From Serilophus lunatus (lineage: Eukaryota > Chordata > Aves > Passeriformes > Eurylaimidae): 64,000 nucleotides of DNA. The translations under genes and the position numbers were made by a program. Under the pieces are notes generated by a model. That model was not told the DNA's origin. It did not search any database and saw only the letters and a list, made by a program, of their open reading frames with translations. The stretch covers positions 254,656-318,655 of the forward strand of contig VXBA01001778.1 in assembly GCA_013399895.1 (NCBI GenBank), read 5' to 3'. Positions within the stretch are counted from its first letter, which is position 1; each line of letters begins with the position of its first letter. Below, piece by piece: positions 1 to 13,534 of the stretch.

Positions 1-3000
1 AAGATAGCATTAAGATATGTCTGCTGTAATAATACAGACTAAAAGCCTTCTGAATTTGTTCAGAAGCTTCTTCCCCTTCCCATAGAAGTAACATGTTTCT
101 CTGCATATAAAATGAGAAATTGGCTTCCTCTGTAGCTGCCATTGAATTCTCCCAGTAATATGAGCCCAGAGGGGCAAACGTGATACTCATTTGGGAACAG
201 TTCCATGCAGCTGCTATTGTTTGGTCACCAAACTTACTGTCATTTTAGGCCTTTTAGCAAAAGGATGTCTCATATCAGAGAAGGGCAAACAAACTGACAG
301 CACTGAGTTAGCCAGTGGAAGTGTGTTTCTCTGGACTTATTGAAGTAATCATGGTGTAAAATATTTGTATATCTTGGAGTGTATTTACATTAATACTCAA
401 GTACAACAGAAAAAAAGAAATAGGTTTGCAAAAAATAAAACTCCAGAATAGGCTTCTGCCTGCTTCTTGCTAAAATGAAGAATGGATCATTTCAGTGAAT
501 TTTTCTAAGTGCTAATCAAAAATACAATGATTTGCAAATTGTTACTCAATTAAATTGGAAGCAATCATTTTAATTTTAAGCAATTATAGTAATTTTTCTT
601 TTTTCTTTTTCTCTGGAAGTTACGGTTTATCAATCATGTAAAATGGTTTACTGAATTTAATAAATGTAAATAGCTCATGATTTTGAAGTAGCCATTATTT
701 GGCACTTGATGTTTATTTTAATAGAGACCTCCTTTAACTTCCAGGTAAAGGATCTTAAAAATAAGATGAACTTTTGTGCTGGTAGATCAGTTGAAAAGTA
801 AAAGACATGAGTACTGCAACAGCATTTCCTTTCATTTGATGGTGTAGACTGCCTTTAGGTGCAACCCACCTGGTTGGGTGCATCAGCACCACGTGCCTTG
901 ACATTTAGGCATGGCTCAAACATTTCAGTTCAGCAATGTGTGAAAGCAGTGCTTATTTCCTCTTGTGACAGTGACTGAAGTAGGTGTCTCTAAGAAGATA
1001 AATATAGATTTCATTTTTTTTCCTAAGCAAGTTCATGGAAGGAATGGGGGAAATACTACAGTGAAGAATAGAACATTCTTTTTCCTTATGTTCAAAGAAT
1101 AGAATGTTCCTTTTCTCCTCGGGAGACTTTCTATGCTAAGCAGTTTGAACCACATCCCTTTAATGAGCTGTTAAATCAACAGGCTCCAGGTTGATTTGTA
1201 TTCATTGATTAGTACTCGTCCTGAGTTTTATTCTTTAGAAGACAACTTTTGCCTGTAAAACACAGTGCTATACATAAATTATATCTAAGTAAATATATAA
1301 AGCCATATGCTTATGTATATATGTACAGGCATATAAGTGGTTTATGTGTATAAAAGTGTATATATATGTTTATAACATAATAGCATAAAAAATTTTACGG
1401 GATGCTAGAAAAGTAGGCTTAGGCCCTTAGGGTGATTGAAAGTTTGTTTCATTTTCTGTACTAGTGCTGTAACACTTTGGCTATTGCGCAAAGGTAATTT
1501 TTGTTGCCTGCTTTCCTCATCTCCACTCTTGCTAAGCTGCTGTAAGTGATTTTTAGGTCAGCTGCTAAACTGTATTTTTCTCCCGTTAGCCATCATGGAT
1601 AACCGTAGTAATACATTTTTATACTACCTTTCATAGTAGTGAAAGTGTGAATGGGAGAATGTTGGGACGGGAATGCAAGACTGACCTTTTGGCAAAAATT
1701 GCAAAATTAAAAAAAAATCCCCTTTATCTTCTGATTGCTTTGCTAACTCAGAAGCTTCACTGGTTCTGAGTGGTATAAATTAACATTTGCAATTTCAGAC
1801 CTGTTCCAGTGACTGTTGCTAGTGTTCTGCATTGCTCATATGGGTTTTGTCTGCCTTGTTTGACTGCTGCTACTTTAAGAGGAGTGTCTTAGATTCTCTG
1901 TGAGAGAAATTATAAGGATAGTAAAAGAATGTGTGAGGAGTTAAGCACAATACTTTATTCAATGATAAAGAGTATTGCTCCCTCAGTGACCGTTTTTATT
2001 TTTATCTTTGTGATTTGGTTTTGTTTGTTTCATCTTGGTTTTTTTTTAAGATGGAATTGTAAATGTGGGATATTAATATCTTGATTTCTTTTTTGTGTTG
2101 AGGATGTTCTCTGTTCTGTTCTGTTTGCTGTTCAGAGACTGGTTTCCAATTCTTTTCTCCTTCCCTGCTTACCAAAACCACCAGTAGAATCTTGCAAATT
2201 TGCAGATAGCTATGTGGCTTTTATCTTGCCAGTGGTGATTCCTAAAATATCTGATAGTCCACATACCATTTGGAAATATGGAAATGTCCACTGTTTGATA
2301 CTGATATCCTCAGTTATACGGATATTTCAAAAATCAGTTCACTTTGTTCAACTGAGTGAGCTAAGAACACGTACTGCCTGTGGGAAAGAGAGGTTGTAGA
2401 ATGGCAAGATTGATGAGAGATCTCTTTAGAACACAGAGACTTTTTGAAGGAAATCCATTTCCTGGCTTTCATGCAGTGCTTCAGCGTTTGTTATACTCCT
2501 GAGTCTTACTGGCTTGACACAACTGATCAGTGAGCTGATCAGCCGAGTCCTTGTTATGCTGGATGGAGAGAGAGAGAAAGGACCTGTGAGTTCATGATTT
2601 TGCTGATGTTGAAATAGGTAGACATGAGGACCAGTGATTTCTGCATCTGATACTCAGGACTCAACAGTTAGTCTTTCTGATGGGAAATCTGTCACTATTT
2701 TGACTTTGCCATTACTGTGTTTAAATCCTGTGTTTTCTATCACTGTTCAGTTGATATAGTGGGAGAATAAATACATAATGGCCTGTGTTATACTTACATC
2801 CAGAAATGAGAGAAAATATGAATGGTATTAGTATTACTATAACTCCTCTTTACTATTACTACTCCTGAGTAGAGGAAACTTCTAAAGCTCTCTGGAATCT
2901 TGATTGCCTCCCACTATTTCAGCCACTGCATAGCTTTGTTTTCAAGTTAACAGTTTATGCTGTGCTAAATACTTTCAGTTGAGTTGCAGAAAGCAAAGGA

Positions 3001-6000
3001 AAAATTCACACTTCTATAATTATATTTTGTTTTATAATTGTATTTATCTCTTGTACCCCAATTGAAAATTTCAGTAACTGCATACCCTAAAGAGATTAAA
3101 GGAATATTTTGAAATACTGATAGGAAAACAAAATACTATTCATCTGTGTGTTTGTTGAGTATTGATAGTGACAAAATCCAATGAGATTTTCTCGTCTTGA
3201 GCCAAAATATTGATAAAAATGACTGTCTGTGTTAGAATTTGGCTAAATTGAATACTGAAAATGCTTCTCTTCTGCATTTAAATAGAAATCTGCCTTGCAG
3301 GTATAGATGTGAGAAACCTGTTACTTAAATTAAAATTCTTGATTTTAACCATTTCTCCATCCCTAAAAAAATATCAAATCATGTCAGGTTTCAGTGTCAC
3401 TTACAGGAATATATTGAGTGCACACTATTAAAATTCTGTTTAAGAATGTTTGGATTACTTGCAGAAGAATAAATCATAGGTGTATTTCATCTGGGAAGCT
3501 TAATGCAAAATCGAGACGGGTTTTTCAGACAAAGAACTCAAAACTGATGAGTAAGGTGAGCTATGGCTAAAAGGGGAGCTTCCATGCTAACCCCATTCTA
3601 TTTTAGAGTCACAATAATGTAATTTTAATAAATTCAGAAGGTGTACAAAGTTCTAAAAAAATTCTGTATTCATTCATGAAGTTACAATCGTCTGTAAAGA
3701 GCTGTCTTCATGTGCAAGTTATTGACAAGCTGAGGTTTAGATACTGCTTTGATGCTTATTGTACCCTCAGCCTAGGTAGGTCTGCACTTCTAATTCTGAC
3801 TCTGCAGTGATTTGAGCAGATCATGCTCCATTTATGCATTTTAGTCTGTTGCCAAGTGACCTGTAGGTCTTTCTGAATACATGTCAGCATATTTTTTTTG
3901 TAAGATCAAAAATTGAGTAATCCAGTGCCTCTGTCATTCCTGTCACTTTATTTGTATTTGTTGTGACTGGCTTTTGCACACTGTAAACAACACCAGTGGA
4001 GTTGACTGTGCTGTTACAAAGAAGAAGGATCACTATAAAAATGACTAGAAGATGATGTGTGACTGGGTAATGAATATTACTCATTCCCAATGAAATGTAA
4101 CAAGTGAATGAACAGAACATCCTGCTGACAATGTCCACGTAAAAGATATATCAAGAGATCACAGATAGAAATAAGAGGAACATTTTGAAAGATTATTTTA
4201 TTATATGTATTATTTTGAGGTTATACGTCTTCTGAAAATTGCAGGAGCTAAGAATTCTGGCTTTTCCTTCCCCCTATTAGAACAAGCCTCTGCCAGTGTG
4301 TCCTATTGTGCTCTCAGCATGTATTCCTGACAGAGGCTAGCAGCTGGGACTGGATTCACTTAATGAAATGTATGTGTTTATTACCACTTGGGATGATGTA
4401 GGACATCGTCTGCTCATGCAGTAAGATGTAAGTCTTGCCCACATTGCTTTGTTTAACATCGGATATGTGTGGATGTCTTGGACATACTAGGGTACATTCA
4501 AGTATGTGGCTATAATTGGGCATTTCAATTGAACTTCTAATTCCTCTTCCTTGTTTCATTTCATTGACGGGTTATATTCATGTGTGGACATTAGATACAA
4601 TTTTTTTATTGTATTGCAGTTTTATAGCAGTTTGAAATTGTTTGGTTGTACTTAAACTCTGATCAATCAGTTGTACTATGGTTTATTTCTTGCTACAATG
4701 GTGAAAAAGCTAGACTGCCTTATATTTGTCAAGCACTTTTTTGAGATTGCTCCATTTCAGTGGAAATAAGAAATCTTGCTCTTTAGAATTATTTACTATT
4801 TATTTATTGCTGTATAATTATAAGAAGAACTTACAGATTTTCCTTTGTCTTCAATCAAAAGTAACATCAGTCTTTATTTGTTATATGTGTATTTAGGAAG
4901 TGCAGCATTTTCAGCCATGGTTTCCTCAGATTCCAACTGGAGATTTTACAGTGTGTGTTTGTGTGTGTATTTTTTTCCCTCCAGATTTCACTTTTGATTA
5001 ATTTACTGTAGTGAAATACATTTATTTGAGCAACTAAAATGTCTACATCTGTGCTTTTGTTATCCACTCATGAAAATTAAAATCTTGTTGTTTCTCAAGA
5101 AATACAAATATTTATGATCTCACAAGAGGTCAGGAATCTTGAAATTATAATAATTTTCATTGCAGCCAGGTTAATGTTCAGAGTCCAAAGCCTATGACAT
5201 CAGGCAGAGTGAAAATGATCTCTTTGAGAGAAAAGTTGAAGGTTTTGTGAGCCAAGCTTTCTAACAGATGATTAATTAGGGGAGGAAAGGAGAGAAGTCT
5301 CTCTGACATCCTGGTTGTTTAAGGATTTATGTTGCTTCAAACACTTGAGTAATATATGGGACTTATGTATATTTAAGTTAAATGTAGACAGTGTTCAGTT
5401 GTGGTGTGTGGGCCAATCTGGAGGTATTTCTATTTGTTTTGTGTTGTGTTTTTTGGGGTTTTTGCGGGGAATTTTCCTGGTTGTTGTTGCTCTTTTGTTT
5501 TATTTTTTTTGTCTCAGCACTGAGAAAGCTAAATTTTAACACAATATGAATAAGTTAACAAATAACTGTTTTTATAGGTTTGACTCAAACTTGCTCTTTA
5601 GTTGGCAAACTGCGAGGCTGCATAGAAGATTGTTTTTTGGTCTGCAATCTGGACATGATTAAGCATTTCTTTAAGAAAAAAATCATTCACAAGACAGCTA
5701 CGTAACATTTAAAATGCCGGAGGCTATTTAAATCAGTATTTTTAACTATGAAGTTGAATCTTTCAAACAGATGAACGTGTAATTATTGTAGAGACCCATA
5801 GGAAAATTTTCATGCTCTAGAATTTTTTGTTTCCTTGTTTTGTTTTAAGTCTGCTTAGTTTGCTATACATTATTTCATAGGATGAGAATTAATTTTCAGT
5901 TTCAGTTTTAAAATTCTTACCTGAAGTTTATGTCCTTCACCTGGTGAGTCTGAGAGATAGAAGAAAAAATGTAGCAATGCTGGCAAACTTGGAAATTGAG

Positions 6001-7677
6001 TGAGATAGAGTTCATCCAGGAAGCCAATTTTTTAATGAGAAATCTTACAGCCTTTTATACTTTTAAAAACTAGCATGTTACATCTTTATTGGTCCACACA
6101 GTTATTTTTAACTATATTTTGGATGAGCTGAAGCATTAGCTCATCTTACTTTATTTTGAGAACTTTCACTTATTTTGATACTGGTTAGAGCCGTTGATCA
6201 GAAAAGCATGAGAAAACTCTGCAAAACAACACCTGGTTGGTTAAAGGAAAATTGCTGTTGTTATGCAAGAGATCTAAGCTAGTGAGAAGCTACAGATGTA
6301 TGTTGAGAAAGTTATACCAATATTTTGAGAACTAGGATATTGTTTACTTTTTGCTTTGCTGTTCTTCAGACAGAAATTTTCTAGGCTAACTTCAGTTTTT
6401 GCTAGAGAAACAGAGTTACTTAAGCTAACTTTAAAAACTCTCAAAAAATAGGCCTAAAAGCCCCAGGCTTTCAAAAACCTACCATGACAAAAAAACAGTA
6501 TATCAGTAAAGGGAACGGTGAATTTTAAGCATTGTAGTCGTATCTCTGTTGAAGCTTGAAGTTTAAACTCTGTTGCACACTTCTTATATATTCAGAAAGG
6601 ACGGCAGTATCCACTTGAATAATTTCGCTACTATCTATAAAAAATATTTTTGCATGGCAAGAGATGTTCATAAGTGAAGTCCCTAATTTATGTAAATAAA
6701 TCTAATAAGAGCAACTTCTATCTTTCCTTGCTTTTCCCTTTCATTGCTAAAGTGATAATAATAAACACACCTTTAGAGATACAGAAGACAAAGACATACA
6801 TGAGAAGGAAATAAAAACATGGTTAACAACAGTACCTGGCTTTTCAAAGGAGACTGCTTAAAAAAATAAACAGACCGGTAGAAAAGCCAGTGTTCAAGAT
6901 CTTTGCTGAAAAGAAGCAAAGAAATGAAAGTATATTTCTTCCCCAGATTAGTGCTAAATTAAATGTTGATAACTCTTTTTCAAAGATTTTTTGGAGGCGG
7001 GGGAGGAGAGGAGGAAAGGAAGGATTGTCTGTTTGTATTAAAAAAAAAATCTCGAAAACTAAAACCATCTTTGACATATAAGCTGCCAAAATTCATCCTT
7101 AAGTTTACTCTTGTCTGAAATCCCCTGGAAATACAAGTGGGTGTGTTTTGCTTGAGTAATCCCATGTAAATGCAGCACTGCCAGCAGCACTATAGTAATG
7201 ACTGTAACATCTTTGAAGGCACTCAGAAGCTTCCGTTCAAAGACACTCTTAAATAATTAAATCTTTTTTCTATTTTCAATTTATGTGGAATATGTAATGA
7301 CATCTCCCCCAAGTACCAGATTTCCTTCCTTCCCTTCTTTCTCATCAAAAGCATAGAGTATTTTAAGACACTTCTTGCTATCTTGGATGGTAAAGAAAGG
7401 TGATGAAAGAGAAGGTCCAGATAGTTTTTTGTTAAGACCCTTAGTTACCTTTTCTTAACACAGAAATGACAGCTTGAAAAACCTGGGTACCTCTGAGGTG
7501 ATCCTAGAAGCCTGAGTTCCCCTCTGCAAATAAAGGGAGACAGTTTTATCTGCTTCAGTATGTGCTTTCTGGCTCCTGTCTGTTTATTCTCTGACCATTT
7601 ATATGGTCCACTTACAAGGCCAGCTGCTTAGCTGGCTATACACAGGTTTAATTTTTTTTTATTTTTTTTTTTTACAG
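1..7677 (+). other. PUDP: PUDP intron 1, 3' portion
   Basis: I see no exon in this AT-rich stretch. The start codon and catalytic motif of PUDP must lie upstream of base 1. Open frames are 60-84 codons, none with recognisable similarity. No CR1 or LTR was recognised. Small structures noted are a 9-bp inverted repeat at 1071-1079/1101-1109 and two copies of the palindrome CTGATCAG at 2523-2530 and 2535-2542. The last 30 bases are nearly pure T and form the polypyrimidine tract of exon 2. Confidence 0.85.
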
Positions 7678-7896
7678 ATACTGAACGTCTCTATTCAGTA
7701 GTGTTTGAAGAAATCTGTGGGCGTTTTGGAAAAGCCTATACCTGGGATGTGAAATCCATGATTATGGGCAAAAGAGCCCCAGAGGCAGCGGAGATTATTC
7801 GAGATGTTCTAGATCTTCCAATAACTGCAGAAGAGCTACTAAAGGAAAGTAAAATAAGACAGGAGAATCTATTCCTTAGTGCCGAGTTGATGCCAG
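7678..7896 (+). CDS. PUDP: PUDP coding exon 2 (pseudouridine-5'-phosphatase, cap-domain part)
   Basis: PUDP is a cytosolic HAD-superfamily phosphatase that removes phosphate from pseudouridine 5'-phosphate, a product of RNA turnover. This 219-base exon follows a long T-rich tract ending in ACAG and is followed by the donor GTATGT. It starts in phase 1: its first two bases complete an Asp codon begun in exon 1, and it ends after the first base of a Gly codon. It encodes residues 21-93 in human numbering, beginning DTERLYSVVFEE and ending SAELMP, with WDVKSMIMGK and PEAAEIIRDVLDLP in between. This is the helical cap domain that covers the active site. Similarity to human PUDP is obvious along the whole exon, with no gap. 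The nucleophile motif DxD lies in exon 1, outside the window. The open frame runs on past the donor to 7949, but that extension is intronic. Confidence 0.96.
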
Positions 7897-10534
7897 GTAT
7901 GTGTCTTTTCAACAGTTATGAATTCTTTATGGGATTATTTAAATGCTAACTAAGGTAGAGGTTTATAATGTGCCTTCCACAAAACAGTCTCCCTTGCAGA
8001 TTCTCTTCCCTCGCTCTTGTTTTAGCAAGTTTTACTCAAATCTGCCTGTTATTTACCAGTTTAAAGAGATGTTTTACGTGTCAAGGAGTACAGAAAAATT
8101 TTTCCTGTTTACTTGGAGAAAAGGGTTTTTTCGATGTTTTGGAAGAAGAAAAAAAGACTAGGTACATGTGCATGAATTCTTTCTTGTAAACCAGATGTTA
8201 TTATAATTGTTGTTGGCAGCTGTATTTTCCTTGGTTATGACCATATGCACAAATGCATTTGCCTACACATTTAAAAGTAGGTGAGCCCATAACTTCTTTC
8301 AGTGGGGATTAATTTCACCTAACCTGAACATTGAAACTCAAGTACAACTCAACTCAAGTTTGAGTGTGTCACTGGAGAGAGAGGGTTCCTCAGGTTATCC
8401 TAAGACAGGCAAGTTTCCTCACCTTCTGAAGATATGTGCATTTTACCAGGGGTTGTGCAGGATGCCCAAATAAGTAGCTTCAACCAGGTACCTCAAGATA
8501 AGCAAGAGGGTGAATCTTACTTGTAGTGTGAATGCATAATTTTATATTCAATCACATTTAAATCTGAAATGCTTAGAGAGAAATCCTCAGTATGCAAAAC
8601 TAGCAGTACCTAAAGCTAGAATTGCTGTTAACTTTATGTACAATGCTAAACTTTCTGGAGCAGGTATCAATAATTTATGAAGGAGAAAAAAAAAAGGAGG
8701 AAAGGGAGAAGAATATAAAAAAGTTAAAGAAGTGAAATAACTGCATGTCACTGCATGACTGTTATAATTTTTTCTCTTTGAACATGTGCTCGTTTGTTCT
8801 GACAATTTCTACAGTGCATTAATGTTTTAATTTTAGATGCTTTTTATTCCTAGTTTCATAATGCATTAAGATGAAAGTTAAAAATATGTGATATTTTAGA
8901 AATAAATAACAAGCAGCAAAAATAAAAGGTGTAATTTTTTTAGCAGCTTAAAAAACTTGAGTATTTTGTGCAGCCACCTTAGTTATGTCTCTAACGTCTT
9001 TTACGTGCAAGACTTTTCAAATTACATCTCTCTCCCTTACAGTTCCACCTAAAACTGTAACCATAGTTAAATTCTCCAAAACAACAAGAAAGTTGAATTG
9101 ATGTGTTTTTCATTTTTCATGTCAAACTTATGGGACTAACTTTTCAACTCTACCTTTTGCAAGTCAAACAAAAGAACTTTAGTCTGGATATAGAAAATGC
9201 AGATAGATGGACTGGGTAAGGTGTTAGGAAGCACAAAGAAGAGTGGCTATACTGAAACAAAATAGGTAATGGATGCTATTAAGTGGATATTGTGTGGCAG
9301 TTAAAGATTTTGAAAATGTGGCTGAGCTGGCTTGAATGGAGTTAGGTGATAGAACAGATTGATTAGCCAAAGAAAACATGAAGTTTTGTGTTGTTCCTGC
9401 CTTCAAAAATTTAATTCTGGGCTTGCTGAAGCTGGGATATTATGGATGAAACAAGCAAAATTCTTGCTATGAAAAACAAGTAAACATTTTTATCATCACC
9501 AGAATTGTTCGACTGATTATCTTTTCAATTCAACTAAATAAATGTGTAACTTTCTTCAGGCTATTTTCTAAAGCAGAATTGATGTGAACTAAAGTACTTT
9601 ATGCTCACTGCCCACTGTGGGAGAGCAAAGGCATCCTTGGTCACTCAAGTGATGTGATCTGTATTTTACTTGATCACAGCATATTAGGTACAAGCTGAAT
9701 TGCCATGAATTTTGAGAGACCACGTTGATGTCAGCTAATAAGCTAGAGGGAAGTGGCTCCAGCCAAACTATCTAGTTTTTTAAGGACTGTCCTCCAATCA
9801 ACCAGATTTTTTTAATCTGATACTTTTTTTCTGTCCTTTTTTATCTTCTTAGGATGTATATTAATGTAATCCTTGCGGATTTATTTTACAGTCTTAATGT
9901 TGTTTAATTAAGAATGAGCTTCTTGCATGTGTTGTGTGATACAAGACTGTGGTGACATTTTGAGTTTACACTGTTCTCATGGTTACACACATGGTTACAG
10001 GTAAATACAGGAAAGTCAAACTTAGTTTTCATATTAATGGTGTTAGAAGACTCTGAAGTGCTGTGTCTGTGGCCATCTTCTGACAGTTAATAGATAGGTA
10101 AGGTTCTACTCTTCCATCAATTTCTAAAGTTAGTCCAAAAAAAATAAGATTTTATTCTGGTGGAGAGAAGTGCTAAGCAATGACTAACAAGTTTGGAAAA
10201 GTGACTCAAACAAAGCAGCGCTTGTTTCTGGACATGGAATGCGCTGTGCACATGATTTTGCCAAACATGATAGCTCTGTTAATTCCCAAACCTAGTAGTT
10301 GACAGATATGTCAGTGATGGTTAAGGACAGTGTATGAAGTCCTATGAATATTCATTTGGCAAAACAGTTCTTTGCCTCATAGAAACCTATCCTGATTCCA
10401 GCTGGAATAGAGTACATTTTTTTTAGTAGCACGTGCATTGCTGTGTTTTAGATTTAGTACAAGAATAAAGCCGATAACACACTGATGTTTCAGTGCCCTA
10501 AATCAAGGATTCTTCAGTTTCCCATGCTCTGCCA

Positions 10535-10947
10535 GTGAGCAGGTGTCCAAGAAGCCATGAGAGAGCATGATGAGGACACGTTCTCTGAACTGGCCAAAGG
10601 TATATTCCACACCTTAGAACATAATGCCCAGTGTATAAACTGGGGTTGTTACCCTAGAGAGGGATGAGTCATGGCTTGGGGATGGACTGAGCATCAGTCA
10701 GCAATTGTATTGTGCATCACTTTTTTAGGTTTTATTTCTCTCTTCCCTTCTCCCTTTCATTTTACAATTAGCAATATTAGTAAAAATCATTTTTATGTTT
10801 TACTTCATTTTGATTATTAATCTGTTCTTATGTCAACCCTCAAGATACCCTTTTTTCAGATTCTTCTCCTCTTTCACCAGGGAGGAACATGCACTGAGTG
10901 AGGAGCTGTGTGATATTCTAGTTACTAGCTGGGTTTAAACTGTAACA
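10535..10947 (+). mobile_element. avian ERVL-type LTR, sense to PUDP, 5' end unclear
   Basis: The sequence has the layout of a well-known avian endogenous-retrovirus LTR family, matched from memory rather than by search. Around 10590 is ACTGGCCAAAGGTATATTCC. Next comes a TATAAA box at 10634-10639, then CAATTGTATTGTGCATCAC near 10704, a T-rich stretch, and an ATTAAT/CTGTTCTTATGTCAACC segment near 10815-10840 where the family has its poly(A) signal. The 3' end near 10947 reads GGGTTTAAACTGTAACA, like the family's terminal GGGGTTAAACCACAACA. No internal region follows, so this is a solo or truncated LTR. I could not find a convincing 5' TG end, so the left boundary is approximate. It lies in intron 2 in the same orientation as the host gene. 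Confidence 0.75.
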
Positions 10948-12513
10948 CAAGCCATATTACAGCCATTCTACGTAATGTACAACACTTCTGAGACATGAGT
11001 GATTGAAGATGGAATTTCAGCTATTTCAGTATGGCCAAACTAAGAGACAAGCCTCTATACATCAGGCTGTGGTAAAAATACAAATTTTGTCTAAGAAGAG
11101 GCTATATTCATTTCTAACATGGAATTTTCTGATAACTATTTGAGAGTTTTTCAGTTAGATTTATTTTTAGTTCTGAAAGAATCTTAGGGAATGGTAGTTT
11201 TGATTCAGTGGAGAAATAAATTAATCCAAGACAACACTGACAAAATGACAGGCCTGCCACTGTGCTGGTTTTTTAAATATTTCTGTCAGTGTACGAACAT
11301 TGTTACCTACAAGAGTAATGTAATGGGCTTTCTGTCTCTTCAAATGCATTTTTAGCATTTCTGTGTTGCAAGGAAGTGCATAGTCAGAAGCATAAGGAAT
11401 GACAGAAAAAAGCCATGCATATGTATAGCTACCTATACATGTTTAGGTGTGCTTTTGCACAACATAAACCCAGAATATATACAAAGCCAGAGAAAGTCCA
11501 AGTTATTCAACTGCCAACAGTTACTATAATCATGGCAGGATTATTAAACTACTGCTCGTCGCCATTATTGCAAAGCACAGATCCTTAAGGCTTGTATGAC
11601 TGTGTATACCTTTCAGACATTTTCCATTCCTGGGTTGTTTTCACAATAACTGGGATTTAGTTGTTGTGGCTCCTATTCAGCCAGTGCAGAGTGATGTGGT
11701 GTAAAAGCTATTTTCTAGTTCAAATACAGTTGACTGTTTCTTGCAGCCATGAGGAGGTAATTTCATACCTCAATTTTAGTACCAAATGAAGCCAGTCAGA
11801 AAGCACAAAAAGATAAAGGAAAACAGTTCAAATTTCAATGGCAACTCTTTTTTTTTTTTCTTCAACAATTCCATTCAACCAGCAGTCTTGTGTTCTTAAC
11901 TATTGCTTCCTGATTCATGTTTTGCTGTTAACAGTTAGACAGACTTCCTACCATGCTATCTTTTCTTTGCTGGTGCTGTTTTAATGGAAGGAAACTCTAG
12001 TGAGTCCATGCTGGGCTCAGCAAGCCTATAACCCCTAGGGATCAGTCAGTTAGCTGCAAACTCAGAGTGATGCTTTCTGTTTGGCTAATTTCAAAGATTT
12101 GGCCTTTACATCAATCCTAAAGGATTGAAACACAAATATGCTTTAATCAGGAAATCAGTTGATGCAGCTTCTAAATTATGTAAAATTTAGTACTTTTATT
12201 TTTTCTATGGCCTTGCATGTGTCAGTATATCCAGAATAAAATAAGAGTAATGATTTGGTGAATAGGGAGTCTCACCTACCAGAAAGATCTCTGGTACTTT
12301 CTACAGAGCAATAAGATGGGAAGAAAAAATTCTTTATTAATAGTCTGTTACCTTCCAAAGTGAGGAGTAGGTTAGTAGTTTCCATCTCCAGTTTTATGTC
12401 TCAGGGAAAGGATGACATACCATTGCAGATAGCGTTTTTAAACAGTGTATTGTAGTAAAAAAGCAAGCTGATCTGGGAATTATGTTTCCATAGCCTCATG
12501 AGATTCAGGAATG

Positions 12514-12591
12514 GAATAGAATAGAATAGAATAGAATAGAATAGAATAGAATAGAATAGAATAGAATAGAATAGAATAGAATAGAATAGAA
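12514..12591. repeat. (GAATA)n microsatellite, 15 full units
   Basis: There are fifteen perfect GAATA units plus three further bases without interruption. It begins exactly where the CR1 tail should be, so it was probably seeded by the CR1 terminal repeat. On the other strand the unit is TATTC/ATTCT. Confidence 0.97.
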
Positions 12592-12755
12592 CTATTTCAG
12601 TTGGAAGGGACCTACACTTATCACAGAGTCCAAGTGTCTGACCAACTCAGGGCTGACCAAGTTAAAGCGTTCACAGCAATTACAACAAGCAGTGGATACC
12701 CCCACCTCTGTCACACTGTCACCCTCACAGCAACAATCCTGATTTCACCTGAGGA
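12514..12755 (-). mobile_element. CR1 LINE 3' fragment, antisense, tail expanded
   Basis: After the pentanucleotide run, the sequence CAGTTGGAAGGGACCTACAC and then GACCAACTCAGGGCTGACCA matches the antisense 3' UTR of avian CR1. In CR1 the 3' end carries short ATTCTATG-like repeats, so the adjoining (GAATA)n is the expanded tail read on the other strand. The fragment fades out around 12755. It contains no coding sequence. Confidence 0.8.
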
Positions 12756-13534
12756 TTGAGAGAAAGTGTAGATAATGAATAGCATTATGGTGATGGGTTT
12801 GGAACTGTTGTAGCACAGCAAACTACACAGAAAAATATTTTTAATATTTTTATCACTTAACAAACAACAGCTTCTTTTTGTAAGTGAAATTTTTTGTTTT
12901 TTTTTTGTTTTGAGTGGTTTTTGTGTTCAGGTGCTGCTGATTACCCTGGAATTGGCTAGAAATCTAATTAAACTGGCAAAGCTCTGAGTGGTAATGTTAA
13001 CTTTGGTTAAAGAAAGTGAGGATATCTTGAAGAGCTTTAAATTTGCTGTCATATCACATTCAATGTAAGAACTGTAAATTATTTTGAAAAAAAGACCAGT
13101 CTTTTAATACAGGAGCTATATTTATCCTTAAGATTTCCATTTGTGCATTACTGGACATAAGTCATCAAGACATGTAATGCATGCACACAGTTAATTTAAA
13201 CAATGTATGGAGTACTTTGGTTTCCTTTAGTCGTTATCTCAGCAATACATCTCTCAAATATACACTGAACACTCTTGGACAACTTTTGTGTAACATTACA
13301 GCAAAATGAAGAGGATTTGAATATGAATGTCTAAAGAGTCTTGATTTTGGTACCCCACAGGTCAGGTATCCTCTGTTCTCGTGCTGCTACTATGAGTAGA
13401 AAACTATCTGTGTCTGCACAGTGCTGAATGAAGAGTAATGAAATGATAGATGTATTTGAGGGAGTACTGAAAGCCTGTGAGAAGAGTTTTAAGTTGTATT
13501 TGACTGTGTTACCATGTAGCAATTTTGTTGGTGA

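Noticed and set aside
7897..7949. Extension of PUDP exon 2 through the open frame
   Set aside because: A consensus donor GTATGT at 7897 and exact phase match to exon 3 show that the exon ends at 7896.
12514..12591. Pentanucleotide array as a CRISPR array or satellite
   Set aside because: There are no spacers and the unit is 5 bases; it is a simple microsatellite at a CR1 tail.
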